Shown here piece by piece: positions 9,087 through 17,895 of a stretch of DNA of 27,667 nucleotides. Origin of the DNA: Litorivivens sp041619575 (lineage in GTDB: Bacteria; Pseudomonadota; Gammaproteobacteria; Pseudomonadales; Spongiibacteraceae). The DNA lies in contig JBFKDP010000015.1 of NCBI GenBank assembly GCA_041619575.1, positions 1 through 27,667 of the forward strand. The letters are read 5' to 3'. The notes beneath the pieces were generated by a model that ran no database searches, was not told the origin of the DNA, and saw only the letters and a list, made by a program, of their open reading frames with translations. Each line of letters begins with the position of its first letter. Position 1 is the first letter of the stretch. The translations under genes and the position numbers were made by a program.

Positions 9087-9264
9087 CTGTACGTACAAGC
9101 ACTGATAGGCAGTCAGTCGGAGTAATTCGACTATTTCTTTTTGCGTAACACATACTGTTATGCGTCCATTGGCTGGAATCCAAGGGCAACGCTTCTATTC
9201 TCCGGGGGGAGATTAAGGCTAGCCAGATAGTAATTAGCTTATTGGCTCGAGGAGAGTACATAGC
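9087..9264 (+). promoter_or_regulatory. Duplicated 5' leader, copy 2
   Basis: Partner of 6021-6197, 178 bp. It keeps CTGTACGTACAAGCAC, the TCTCC-GGGG-GGAGA hairpin (9199-9212), GGCTAGCC (9217-9224) and an AGGAGAG ribosome site. Differences include C-to-T in the small hairpin GTCGGAGTAAYTCGAC, which changes a G-C pair to G-U and so keeps it foldable. Function is unknown. Confidence 0.5.
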
Positions 9265-11673
9265 ATGGTAAGAAAAGCCGAAAATCTAGGTATACGTCTG
9301 CTGGGTGCAGTGATTGCAACCAGTGCAAGTTTGGGTGCTGGTATGGCCAACGCTCAAAAAGCAGATAACCGCTCTGCTGAGATTGAGGAGGTCATTGTTA
9401 CAGCGCAAAAGGTTGAGGAATCTTTGCAAGATACGCCTGTTTCAGTTGCGGCATTTTCTCAAGATGACCTTGAACAAATTGGCGTGAGCGAGGCGGGCGA
9501 TGTAGCAAAATTTACGCCGAACCTGACCATGAGAAAACAAACTGCGAGTCAGGACAACTACGCGGTTGCTATCCGTGGGGTTTCGTCGGGTGAAACCGCG
9601 CTTGCGATTGATCCCACGGTTGGTATTTATCACGATGGTGTTTATATCGCCCGAAGCACTGGCGCTGCTTTTGATATCGTTGACCTGCAGCGGATTGAAG
9701 TTTTACGTGGACCACAGGGTACGCTTTTCGGGCGTAACACGATTGGCGGCGCCATCAATATAATCACGCAGAAGCCGAAGGGTGAGCTGGCCCTGAAACA
9801 GGGTGTAACTTATGGTTCGCGTGACAGTCGTCGCTACCACACCACTATCGATACTCCAGCGCTTGGCAATTTTGCGGCTAAGTTTTCTTTCCTTCGTACC
9901 GACTATGATGGAGAGTATCGAAGCTTGTATAGCGGAGAACAGCTTGGTCAAGGGGAATCGAATGCTCTGCGTCTCGCGGTAAATTGGACGCCCTCAGAGA
10001 CCTTCTCGCTGGATTATGCCTTTGATCAGTCAGAGCGTGAAAACAACCCGAACACTCAGCAATTGAGCTTTGTCCGACCCGGACACGTGGCTCTCGGTGG
10101 CGCTGTAACACGGCAGGCTGCTGCCTATGCAGATGAACACCGTGTCAGTCGATTGGCTGTAAAAAATACTGATTCGGATGTTTCGTACTCCGATATAGAC
10201 GGTCATTCACTAATTGCGCAGTGGGATTGGACGGAAAATGTAACTGTGAAATGGATTGGCAGTTACCGTGAGTGGGAGAGCGGAACGGGAGCGACGGACT
10301 TTGGTAGTTTCCGGTCTGATGGCGCGACTGTCTACGATACCACGGGTCGCTTCGCTGCAGGCTCCAGCTTTTTCAACCCTTTGCCCATAGCTGCGGGCGA
10401 ACTGGTGGCGACGTTTGATGCATTTCGTGAGAGCTCTCAACGCCAGCAGTCACACGAGTTTCAGTTTATCGGTAATGCTTTCGGCGAGCGGCTTAACTAT
10501 ATTGCCGGTCTGTACTATTTCGAAGAGCAAGCTGAAGAAGAAAATCCCCAGTTCTTCACCTTGCCGGCTCTCATAGCCTATGGCAGTGCGGGAGGCCCGC
10601 CGGCCAGTCTTCCTTTTGGCGGCTTTGGGGCTGATGTGTTTTTGGGGAGACCATTCTTTGCCTACGAGACGGACAATACTTCTTGGGCGGCCTTTGGGCA
10701 GTTTACCTATAATGTCGTAACGGATCTGGATGTTACCCTTGGCTTACGCTACACCGAGGATGACAAGGAAACAGCGCTCACGAACCAGTTCGGCGCGAGC
10801 GTACAAACATTCGTTGATGACGACAGCTGGACGAAATTCAACCCAAGTCTGACGGTTGACTATCGCTGGAATGAGCAGGTCAGTACTTACGCTAAAGTCG
10901 CAACCGGTTATCGTTCAGGCGGTTACAATGTTCGTTCGGATAGCGAAGCAGATTTCCGAAAGCCGTTTGATGAAGAGGATATTATCTCTTACGAAATTGG
11001 TTGGAAGACAGACTTGCTGGACCGAACACTTCGCTTCAATGGTGCTCTTTTCTACCTAGAGTATTCCGATCGGCAGATTGCACAGTTCGCGGCTGGCAGT
11101 GGCGGAGCATCAACAGTCATAGTTAACGCAGGTGAGTCCAATACAACGGGCCTCGAGCTTGAAGCTATCTGGCAGGTTTCTCAAGGCTTACGTTTGATTG
11201 GCAGCTACGGCTACCTTGATCTGGAGTACGACGAGTTTATCACTGGTGAGGTGAATAGAGAGACAGGCTTTCCCACGGGTGTGAACCGAGACATTGCCGA
11301 TGTGGCGAACACGAATCTCTACTCGCCCGAACATTCAGGCTCTCTCGCCATTGAGTATGAATTTGCGCCCTGGGATTTCGGGCAGTTGCGATTGCGTGCG
11401 GACGCCTACTACACGGACGAAATTAGCTTCCACCCGCAGTTTGATCTCTATGATGAGTCTGATGAGCACCATGTGGTCAATGCGCGCGCTACGCTGGCGG
11501 ACATTCCCGTGGGGAATAAATCTACGTTGAAGCTCTCAGCTTGGGGTAAAAACCTCGAGAACAAGGAGTATCGCGATTTTGGGATAGATTTCGGCTCTCT
11601 CGGTATTGTCACGAATACTTATGCCCCGCTACGTAGTTGGGGGCTGGATATCGTGTACGAGTTCAACCGTTAA
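9265..11673 (+). CDS. TonB-dependent receptor (paralogue A)
   Basis: 802 aa. Signal peptide 1-30 (cut after MANA), TonB box EEVIVTA (41-47), plug about 50-171 with IEVLRGPQGTLFGRNT and GGAINIITQKP (144-171), then barrel. Most of the plug and barrel is very similar to the gene that follows (11830-14226): shared stretches include QDTPVSVAAFS, SQDNYA, RGVSSGETAL and the strand DRQIAQF-AGSGGAS. They are plainly tandem paralogues. The N-terminal 50 residues, by contrast, look like those of the preceding receptor. The start ATG follows AGGAGAG. The chain ends VYEFNR, with the usual terminal aromatic residue three from the end. Substrate unknown; no metabolic gene sits alongside. Confidence 0.94.
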   Translation: MVRKAENLGIRLLGAVIATSASLGAGMANAQKADNRSAEIEEVIVTAQKVEESLQDTPVSVAAFSQDDLEQIGVSEAGDVAKFTPNLTMRKQTASQDNYAVAIRGVSSGETALAIDPTVGIYHDGVYIARSTGAAFDIVDLQRIEVLRGPQGTLFGRNTIGGAINIITQKPKGELALKQGVTYGSRDSRRYHTTIDTPALGNFAAKFSFLRTDYDGEYRSLYSGEQLGQGESNALRLAVNWTPSETFSLDYAFDQSERENNPNTQQLSFVRPGHVALGGAVTRQAAAYADEHRVSRLAVKNTDSDVSYSDIDGHSLIAQWDWTENVTVKWIGSYREWESGTGATDFGSFRSDGATVYDTTGRFAAGSSFFNPLPIAAGELVATFDAFRESSQRQQSHEFQFIGNAFGERLNYIAGLYYFEEQAEEENPQFFTLPALIAYGSAGGPPASLPFGGFGADVFLGRPFFAYETDNTSWAAFGQFTYNVVTDLDVTLGLRYTEDDKETALTNQFGASVQTFVDDDSWTKFNPSLTVDYRWNEQVSTYAKVATGYRSGGYNVRSDSEADFRKPFDEEDIISYEIGWKTDLLDRTLRFNGALFYLEYSDRQIAQFAAGSGGASTVIVNAGESNTTGLELEAIWQVSQGLRLIGSYGYLDLEYDEFITGEVNRETGFPTGVNRDIADVANTNLYSPEHSGSLAIEYEFAPWDFGQLRLRADAYYTDEISFHPQFDLYDESDEHHVVNARATLADIPVGNKSTLKLSAWGKNLENKEYRDFGIDFGSLGIVTNTYAPLRSWGLDIVYEFNR

Positions 11674-11704
11674 AACTAAATCCGGTCTCTAATTTCCACG
11701 TTTC

Positions 11705-11730
11705 AACCAGCCTTCGGGCTGGTTTTTTTA
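11705..11730 (+). terminator. UUCG-loop intrinsic terminator
   Basis: Perfect 8-bp stem AACCAGCC (11705-11712) / GGCTGGTT (11717-11724) closed by a TTCG tetraloop, followed by a T run to 11729. It lies about 30 bp after the receptor stop. Confidence 0.93.
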
Positions 11731-11847
11731 TGCCTGCCAACACTGGCTAGATGGGTTTGCGCTCATGACTTAAGCATTTACAGATACAGACGAGAAGCAT
11801 AAAGTATAGGTTACGCCAAAATAACCATAATGAATCGGGTGTATACC

Positions 11848-14226
11848 ATGAACCGTACTCCATTGTTGACCGCGGCACTAGCAGTGGCCATGGGCTCGTC
11901 CCCCTCAATTGCGCAAGTAGCGGACAAACGCGCAGCGTCTATTGAAGAAGTTATCGTTACCGCACGTAAGGTCGAAGAATCGCTGCAGGACACACCTGTA
12001 TCCGTTGCTGCATTTTCCAGCGCTGATCTGGAGCAGCTCGGCGCCAGTGAGGCGCGTGATGTGGCAAATTTCACACCTAATCTGAGAATGCAAAAGCAGA
12101 GTGGCAGCCAGGACAACTATGCGATGGCCATTCGCGGAGTGTCTTCGGGCGAGACGGCGTTAACGATCGACCCGACGGTCGGTGTTTACATGGATGGAGT
12201 CTATCTTGCTCGGACGACGGGGCTGGCCTTCGATATTGTCGATCTCAAGCGCATTGAAGTGTTGCGTGGTCCGCAGGGTACGCTGTTTGGGCGCAATACC
12301 ATTGGCGGTGCTCTAAATATTATTACCGAAAAGCCAACTGGCGAGTTTGCCTACAAGCTGGCGTTCGGCGTGGGTACACGAGGCTATGACCGTGTTCTCA
12401 CCTCCATTGATAGCCCTGAGCTGGGGCCAGTGGCAATGAAATTCTCCTATATGAAGAACACCAAAGAGCGTGATCTGACCAGCTTATATAGCGGTAAGCC
12501 TCTGGGGGATAGTGCGGGCGAAGCCTTCCGTCTTGCCGTCCGCTGGAGTATGAGCGACTCGTTGGCCTTGGATTATATCTACGACAAGACAGATCGGGAA
12601 AATAATGCCAACACACAGCAGCTCAGTCACGTGCGGCCTATATATGCAGACCCTAATGGTGCGTTCTATGGCGGCCGTTACTATGAGCAGGCGGCGGCCT
12701 CTGCAAGCTCGGAAAGAATTAATGTCCTGCCCTTGGTGAATACTGACCCGTCGGAAACCAACTCGGACATCGATGGTCACACAATTACGCTTGAGTGGGA
12801 CCTTAGTGAAGACCTATTGGTAAAATCAATCTCCAACGTGCGAGAGTGGCAGAGCAAGGGGCGATCGACCGAATTCGGAGCCTTCCCTGTGGAGAGCCTT
12901 GGAGATGTCATCGATCTGCGTGGTGATACGCCGACGGTGACCCCGGTGGGAACGCTGGTGCCGCTGTTCTCGGCTTCCCGAGACAACTTCCACCGGCAAA
13001 TTACCCAGGAATTTCAGCTTACGGGCAGTTTGCTCGATGATCGCCTGAATTACACCGCGGGTATTTACCTTTTTCACGAAGAAGCGACGGAGGTAAATCC
13101 CCAGCAATTTGTTTTGCCTACGGCGTTTATTGCCAACGCTGCAACCGGCGTTCCGGTTCCGGGACCACTCGGCCCAGCAGCAAGCGCGACTTGGCTTAGC
13201 GCGCCGTTTGCTTACGATCTGGAAAACGAGTCCCAGGCTGTCTACGGGCAGTTTACGTATAACATATTTACTGACTTTGATGTGACCGTGGGTCTGCGTT
13301 ATACCAAAGATCAGAAGGAAAGCATGTTGCAAAACAATCTCGACGGCTCCAGTGATCCCGTGCAGGTCACGAGCGACGATGAGTGGAGTAACTTCAGTCC
13401 CAGTTTCAGCCTGGACTACCGATGGTCTGATCAGCTCAGTACTTACTTTCGTGTTGCCAACGGCTATCGCAGTGGTGGTTACAATGTCCGCGCCCAGACC
13501 AGTAGTGCCTTTTCCACGCCCTTCGATCCGGAAGAGATTACTTCTTATGAGTTGGGGCTGAAGTCGGATTTACTCGATCGACGGCTGCGCCTGAATATGT
13601 CTGTTTTTCGGATGGACTATACCGATCGGCAGATTGCGCAGTTCGAAGCGGGCAGTGGCGGTGCATCCAGTGTGATCGTGAATGCGGGTGAATCAGTGAC
13701 GCAAGGCTTGGAAATTGAGTCGGTGTTTATCCCAACCCCCGGCTGGCGGATTATTGCAAACTACGGTTATCTCGATGTGGATTATATTGAGTTTATCTCT
13801 GGCCCTGTTGATCCAGTGACCGGTTTTTCAGCTGGGGATAATCGCGATGTTTCAGACGAAGTGACCGATAACCTGTATGCGCCAGAGCATTCAGCTGCGC
13901 TAGCGGTGGAGTATCAGCCCGCGCCTTGGGATATTGGGCAGTTAACGCTACGCCTGGAAGCAACCTATGTCGATTCCATCAGTTTTCATCCCCAATTATT
14001 TCTCTACGATCAAACGGATGCCTACACGCTGATCAATGCGCGTGCGACGTTGGCAGATATTCCTATGGGGGCGGGTACCCTGAAACTTGCGGCTTGGGGT
14101 AAAAACCTGACGGACAAAGAATACCGTGAGTTTGGTATTGATTTTGGCCTATTGGGCTTTGCGGTGAACAACTATGGTGAAATGCGATCGGCGGGTCTTG
14201 AATTGGTCTATGAGTTTAATCGCTAG
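11848..14226 (+). CDS. TonB-dependent receptor (paralogue B)
   Basis: 792 aa from ATG 11848. An in-frame ATG at 11830 adds six residues, but the shorter form starts MNRTPLL and gives a better signal peptide (cut near SIAQ). TonB box EEVIVTA lies at about residues 33-39, plug to about 163 with RIEVLRGPQGTLFGRNT and GGALNIITEKP, then barrel. It is the close paralogue of the preceding receptor over plug and barrel and ends in the same VYEFNR. Unlike the first two, it lacks the conserved leader: only about 100 bp separates it from the upstream terminator and that DNA does not resemble the leaders. It is therefore likely controlled differently although the receptor is similar. Substrate unknown. 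Confidence 0.93.
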   Translation: MNRTPLLTAALAVAMGSSPSIAQVADKRAASIEEVIVTARKVEESLQDTPVSVAAFSSADLEQLGASEARDVANFTPNLRMQKQSGSQDNYAMAIRGVSSGETALTIDPTVGVYMDGVYLARTTGLAFDIVDLKRIEVLRGPQGTLFGRNTIGGALNIITEKPTGEFAYKLAFGVGTRGYDRVLTSIDSPELGPVAMKFSYMKNTKERDLTSLYSGKPLGDSAGEAFRLAVRWSMSDSLALDYIYDKTDRENNANTQQLSHVRPIYADPNGAFYGGRYYEQAAASASSERINVLPLVNTDPSETNSDIDGHTITLEWDLSEDLLVKSISNVREWQSKGRSTEFGAFPVESLGDVIDLRGDTPTVTPVGTLVPLFSASRDNFHRQITQEFQLTGSLLDDRLNYTAGIYLFHEEATEVNPQQFVLPTAFIANAATGVPVPGPLGPAASATWLSAPFAYDLENESQAVYGQFTYNIFTDFDVTVGLRYTKDQKESMLQNNLDGSSDPVQVTSDDEWSNFSPSFSLDYRWSDQLSTYFRVANGYRSGGYNVRAQTSSAFSTPFDPEEITSYELGLKSDLLDRRLRLNMSVFRMDYTDRQIAQFEAGSGGASSVIVNAGESVTQGLEIESVFIPTPGWRIIANYGYLDVDYIEFISGPVDPVTGFSAGDNRDVSDEVTDNLYAPEHSAALAVEYQPAPWDIGQLTLRLEATYVDSISFHPQLFLYDQTDAYTLINARATLADIPMGAGTLKLAAWGKNLTDKEYREFGIDFGLLGFAVNNYGEMRSAGLELVYEFNR

Positions 14227-14244
14227 TTGTCGGTTTCAACTGTA

Positions 14245-14265
14245 GCAGCCTGCCTTGCAGGCTGC
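14245..14265. terminator. Strong hairpin between convergent genes
   Basis: GCAGCCTGC (14245-14253), CTT loop, GCAGGCTGC (14257-14265): a perfect 9-bp stem midway between the receptor stop (14226) and the minus-strand stop (14273). No T run on either side, so if it ends transcription it may need Rho or act as a 3' stabiliser for both messages. Confidence 0.5.
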
Positions 14266-14272
14266 GCGGTGT

Positions 14273-15565
14273 CTATTCCTGCGTGTTCAGCGCGACAAAC
14301 ATCTCTTTAAAGTGCTTCTGAATGGCATCCAGGTCAATCAGTGACAGCCCACTGGCAAAACCGAACCAGACGTAGAGCCCGTTCAGGTCACGAAACATGG
14401 GCGGCAAAAATTGCGGTGCGGCGATAATACCTTCCTGGTGGTATTGATAGAGTACGGGAATATCATCCAGTGTTACCTTGCCGCTAAAGAGAAAGGGAAG
14501 TACTTGCGGTACATCGGAGAGGATTGCCGTTTTAATAAAGTTTACGGTCTCCACGAACCCCCGTACGTAAGATAAGTCTTTGGTAAAGCAGGCGCCGCCA
14601 CCCACCATGCCACCGCGAAAGGTTCGCTGTGCAATGGTATAGGCATCGCTCTCGCTTAAATCTTTGTCGAGAAAGTGTCGATAGACGTCCAAAAAATTCG
14701 CGCCGCGCTCGGCCATATCAATGGCAACCACCCGGTCTGAAATGCGTCGCGCGCGATTGGGGAAAGAGCTGAAAGTGAGTGTCTCAATCAGTACGGCAAG
14801 GCCTTCCTGTATCGCGGTGATGCGTGGCGAACCTACGCTCAGCCAGGTTGCCCAGGGTTGTTTGCGGCCATTGAGTGTTGTGCCTAGATGTACCCAGCCT
14901 TCGTGTACTTCTAATACTTGCAGATCAAGGCTGGAGAACATGGCCTGACTGTTTATCTTAAGTGTATCGCCACCGGCTGAGGCGTCAGACACAATACCGT
15001 CCGACAAGGCAACTTTAATGCTGCCTGCAGGAAAGTAGGGCTGAAGTTTGTCTCTTAGGTGCGCAACAGCATCTGGTGCGGAAATGGTTTTTGGGTAGGC
15101 CACGTTGAGCTTGCGTGCTGCTGGCAGGGAAAAAATGTGGCACAGGCGTTCGCCCAGTTCTATCAGCGTCTTTCTGTCGCCGCGAAGATGATCGTTGCCG
15201 GAGCCATACAGTGCCTGAGAGCTCCGCATAAAACCGGGTGTGCCGCGCTGCTGCAGCATATCGACGACCAGTTGGTACTGCTCCGCTGTTTGCTGCAGGA
15301 TCATGCCGAGGGGGTCACTGGCGCCAAGTTTTTGACGGATGCGCTGCTGCAAGTCGCTTAGTGCTGCCTGGGTTTTGGGTGCGTCAAAACTGAGCGGCAT
15401 GCGCTGGTAGTACTCGTTGTCGATAGCGGGCAGTTCCTTGCCGCCCTTGGCAAGAAAATCAACTTTGGTTTGATAAGACCACTTGATCGAGTCGAGTACC
15501 AGAATCGGCTTTTGCAGCACCAGCAATTCATCGGAAAGGGCTTTCAGCTGTTCTCGGTAAGTCAC
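14273..15565 (-). CDS. QEGLA-motif (DUF1704) HExxxH metalloprotein
   Basis: 430 aa. It carries HEGWVH (H221, E222, H226), an HExxxH motif, and the family signature QEGLAVLIE (from Q253), with a conserved FRGGMVGGGACFTKD stretch (316-330) after it. This is the family labelled 'flavohemoglobin expression-modulating QEGLA motif protein'. Animal relatives (KIAA0895/MATCAP) are zinc carboxypeptidases that remove tyrosine from tubulin using the same HExxxH arrangement. By analogy this is probably a metallocarboxypeptidase; the bacterial substrate is not known to me. GTG start; the upstream gene's TGA directly abuts it (TGAGTG), with GGAG a few bases before, so translation is coupled. Last gene of the three-gene minus-strand operon. 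No signal peptide, hence cytoplasmic. Confidence 0.9.
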   Translation of the reverse strand: MTYREQLKALSDELLVLQKPILVLDSIKWSYQTKVDFLAKGGKELPAIDNEYYQRMPLSFDAPKTQAALSDLQQRIRQKLGASDPLGMILQQTAEQYQLVVDMLQQRGTPGFMRSSQALYGSGNDHLRGDRKTLIELGERLCHIFSLPAARKLNVAYPKTISAPDAVAHLRDKLQPYFPAGSIKVALSDGIVSDASAGGDTLKINSQAMFSSLDLQVLEVHEGWVHLGTTLNGRKQPWATWLSVGSPRITAIQEGLAVLIETLTFSSFPNRARRISDRVVAIDMAERGANFLDVYRHFLDKDLSESDAYTIAQRTFRGGMVGGGACFTKDLSYVRGFVETVNFIKTAILSDVPQVLPFLFSGKVTLDDIPVLYQYHQEGIIAAPQFLPPMFRDLNGLYVWFGFASGLSLIDLDAIQKHFKEMFVALNTQE

Positions 15566-16666
15566 TCAGTCTCCTGGTTTGTCTAGCACAAGCAGTGCAC
15601 GTAGTTTGCGGCGGCCAAAGGCGGCCATACGAACAAAGTTTTCCACTGGAATGGGTGCCCTGCGATAGTCATCGGCCTGCCAGGGTGCATCGGGCGGATC
15701 CGGGTCATTGATATACACAAAATCGGCATTGGCATTGCTTACAAAGACCCAGTGCGGCGCCTTGCTGCGGTTAAGCATCCAGGTGCTGATCAAGGCTACC
15801 ACAGGAAGATTCAGTGACAAGATGTCCTTGATCTCTTGTGCGCTGAGGTTTTGCAGGCGCACCTCGATTTTGGCGTCTTTGATCTGCTGCTCAAAGCTTT
15901 CGTGCACCAGCGTCAGCACCCGCTTTTTATCCTCGCCGCGTACTGAATCAATAAACGGCGTTTCATCGGTATTGATGTAGAGCGTTGGTTTGTACCCGCG
16001 ATGGCGGGCGCTCACAGCCAGGCCATGGGGAGAGCATCCGCCGTGACCGGCTGTCATAAAGATGGTGGTCGCCTCACGCCAGATCTGGAGTTCTTCCTGG
16101 GTGCTCGGTTGGTAACTCTTGGTCAGCGCCTGCATGGCCATCATTAATGAGGCAGGGCCACAGGTAAATTCCGTTGTCTGCTGATAGTAGGGCGCCGGTG
16201 CGGTAGAGCGCGGCGTGGGCAGTAGGCGCTTTTCAAGCTGCTCCGCGTCGCCGCCATCTTCATAGTACTGCTTGAGGCGGGTGAAGCTCTTGTAGCCAAA
16301 TTTCTCGTACAGGGCCAAGGCGGCCGCATTTTCTGTGTGAACTTCAAGGCGTATAAACAGGCAGTAACGCTTGCTGGCAATCAGTTCGGCTTGGCTTAGC
16401 AATTTGCTGGCAACACCTTGGCCTCGCGCCGCATCGGCAACGGCAATGGAGTAGATGCGGGCAAGGCTGGTGCCCGAGCGAAACAAAACCAGTACATAGC
16501 CCAGCAGTTCGCCTGACTTGTCGGCGACCAACAGGCTGTGCGCGCCTTTGCTGACAAAACGCATAAAGCTGCGCCGCGAGATGCGGTCAGTGTTGAAACT
16601 ACTGTTTTCCAGTGTCAGCAGGGCATCAATATCAAAGCGCGTGCCCGCGCGAATCTTAATGCTCAT
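15566..16666 (-). CDS. GNAT acetyltransferase fused to C39-like peptidase
   Basis: 366 aa, two domains. Residues about 1-150 are a RimI-like GNAT N-acetyltransferase, with the acetyl-CoA loop RGQGVASKLL (81-90) and the NAAALALYEKFGY helix (113-125). Residues about 155-365 are a papain-like C39 peptidase domain: catalytic C169 in EFTCGPASL, H305 in HWVFV and D321 in NDPD. In C39 enzymes the cysteine domain cleaves double-glycine leader peptides, but here there is no transporter, so another peptide or isopeptide is the likely target. ATG start overlaps the stop of the upstream gene (ATGA), and its own stop abuts the next start. The fusion puts an acylating and a cleaving activity in one chain. 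Domain calls are firm; substrate unknown. Confidence 0.9.
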   Translation of the reverse strand: MSIKIRAGTRFDIDALLTLENSSFNTDRISRRSFMRFVSKGAHSLLVADKSGELLGYVLVLFRSGTSLARIYSIAVADAARGQGVASKLLSQAELIASKRYCLFIRLEVHTENAAALALYEKFGYKSFTRLKQYYEDGGDAEQLEKRLLPTPRSTAPAPYYQQTTEFTCGPASLMMAMQALTKSYQPSTQEELQIWREATTIFMTAGHGGCSPHGLAVSARHRGYKPTLYINTDETPFIDSVRGEDKKRVLTLVHESFEQQIKDAKIEVRLQNLSAQEIKDILSLNLPVVALISTWMLNRSKAPHWVFVSNANADFVYINDPDPPDAPWQADDYRRAPIPVENFVRMAAFGRRKLRALLVLDKPGD

Positions 16667-17751
16667 GAACGGTTCAAGCCGCTAAGTGCCATGTCTACCA
16701 CCTGACGAGCCCGCAAGAGTGTTGCCTGCTGCCAGCTTGTCCCAGCTGGGTAAAAAAAATCTTTCAGTGCCAGCACACTCGGGTCGTCGAGATTGCGCTC
16801 TGCTGCGCTATCTTTGCAACGACGGAAGTAGCGCTGTTCTTCTATCAGCACGTCTATCATTTCCCGGTCGGAGTAGGTGCCAAATTCCAGTGTGACGAAG
16901 CAGCCGCGTTCGCCCAGCAGTCTATGCCAGAAAAAATCCATCAGTCCGGATTTCGGTGCTGACACGGACTCGCCCAGTTCACTGGACATGGCATTGGCGC
17001 CGTACCAGTTGCGAGCCAGTTCGAAGCCAGTGGTATGGCGAGGATGATCGCTAATCACTTCCCCATAGCCAAAGGGGCCGAGACCGCTGTGCAGGTCGAT
17101 CACGGCGATGTGTTGCAGCTGCGTAAAAATACTCGAGTGCTTGCGAGACTCCAGCCACTGTCGAGACCAGCTCGGACCGTGGCCGCCAAAATACAGTCCC
17201 TGCGGATACTGATACTGGCCGCGAGTGATTGCGTCGAGCGACAGTGGCGCGTGCCCGTTCAGTACGCTCTCTGCGGGTTGGCTTAACAATCGGTGCATCG
17301 TGGCGTAGGCGCCGTTATTCGGCAGCCCACCTTTAAAATCAACGAAGTTGCGGTTCAGGTCGATCCCTTCATGGTCGCAGCGGCGCAGCCAGGCAAAGCC
17401 CCAGGGGTTCAGCGCATGTATAAAAAGAACTGCTAGAGACTCATCTTCAAGGAGCTGGGCGACACCATTGCCGAGCAGGTCGCACTGAATAGCCGAGCCT
17501 ACAAAACCCTCGACGCCGTGTGTGCCTGAAATGACCACAAGTAGACGTCTGGGTTGCGGACTTTTTGAAAGCAGTAGCCAGTCTGCATACAGGGGTTTTC
17601 CATCTGGCCCCGCCTCGGGGTGACGATGGTGAATATGCTCGGCCAAGGCCAACTTGGGCAGCGCCTGAAAGCGCGCGAGAAATTCCCGGCGAGCGGACTG
17701 GTAGTCGCTTGAGAAGGCGCTGAGGTCTAAGCTTGGCAGCAGTTGATGCAT
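16663..17751 (-). CDS. DUF2817 M14-like zinc carboxypeptidase/deacylase
   Basis: 362 aa. Metal-binding pattern of the M14 family: H78 and E81 in SGTHGVEG, H221 in IDLHSG, substrate-binding N133/R134 in DLNRNF, and the catalytic-position E289 in TLEFGTY. It is close to the standard length of DUF2817 proteins and has no signal peptide. M14 relatives include carboxypeptidases and aspartoacylase/succinylglutamate desuccinylase types, so either removal of a C-terminal residue or deacylation of an amino acid is possible. First gene of the operon, with a good promoter 37 bp upstream. A start at 17749-17751 (ATG) with AGG upstream is acceptable. It overlaps the next gene by 4 bp. Family clear, reaction inferred. 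Confidence 0.88.
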   Translation of the reverse strand: MHQLLPSLDLSAFSSDYQSARREFLARFQALPKLALAEHIHHRHPEAGPDGKPLYADWLLLSKSPQPRRLLVVISGTHGVEGFVGSAIQCDLLGNGVAQLLEDESLAVLFIHALNPWGFAWLRRCDHEGIDLNRNFVDFKGGLPNNGAYATMHRLLSQPAESVLNGHAPLSLDAITRGQYQYPQGLYFGGHGPSWSRQWLESRKHSSIFTQLQHIAVIDLHSGLGPFGYGEVISDHPRHTTGFELARNWYGANAMSSELGESVSAPKSGLMDFFWHRLLGERGCFVTLEFGTYSDREMIDVLIEEQRYFRRCKDSAAERNLDDPSVLALKDFFYPAGTSWQQATLLRARQVVDMALSGLNRS

Positions 17752-17787
17752 GGCCGGGTACCTGAACAGGTCGTTGCGGGAAGCTGA

Positions 17788-17815
17788 ATCATACGCCGCT
17801 TTTTACCTGTGTAAA
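17788..17815 (-). promoter_or_regulatory. Sigma70-like promoter of the three-peptidase operon
   Basis: On the minus strand: TTTACA (17810-17815), 16 bp, TATGAT (17788-17793), each 5 of 6 to consensus. Start near 17781, giving a leader of about 30 nt before the DUF2817 ATG. For the divergent ligase gene a weaker pair, TTGCGA (17833-17838) and GACAAT (17856-17861) at 17 bp, is possible. Confidence 0.6.
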
Positions 17816-17895
17816 TAAGTATTGAAAGCGTATTGCGATGTGCGATGATTGGCCAGACAATGCGCCGTTTTTAAACCTTCTCTTGGGAATAGAGC

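Noticed and set aside
8596..9261. Several minus-strand open frames between receptors
   Set aside because: Low-information translations, no ribosome sites, and they overlap the conserved promoter and leader.
11750..11847. Third copy of the duplicated leader before paralogue B
   Set aside because: I compared it with both leader copies and found none of the shared blocks.
12826..13332. 168-codon minus-strand frame inside paralogue B
   Set aside because: Shadow of a strongly supported receptor gene; composition is not protein-like.
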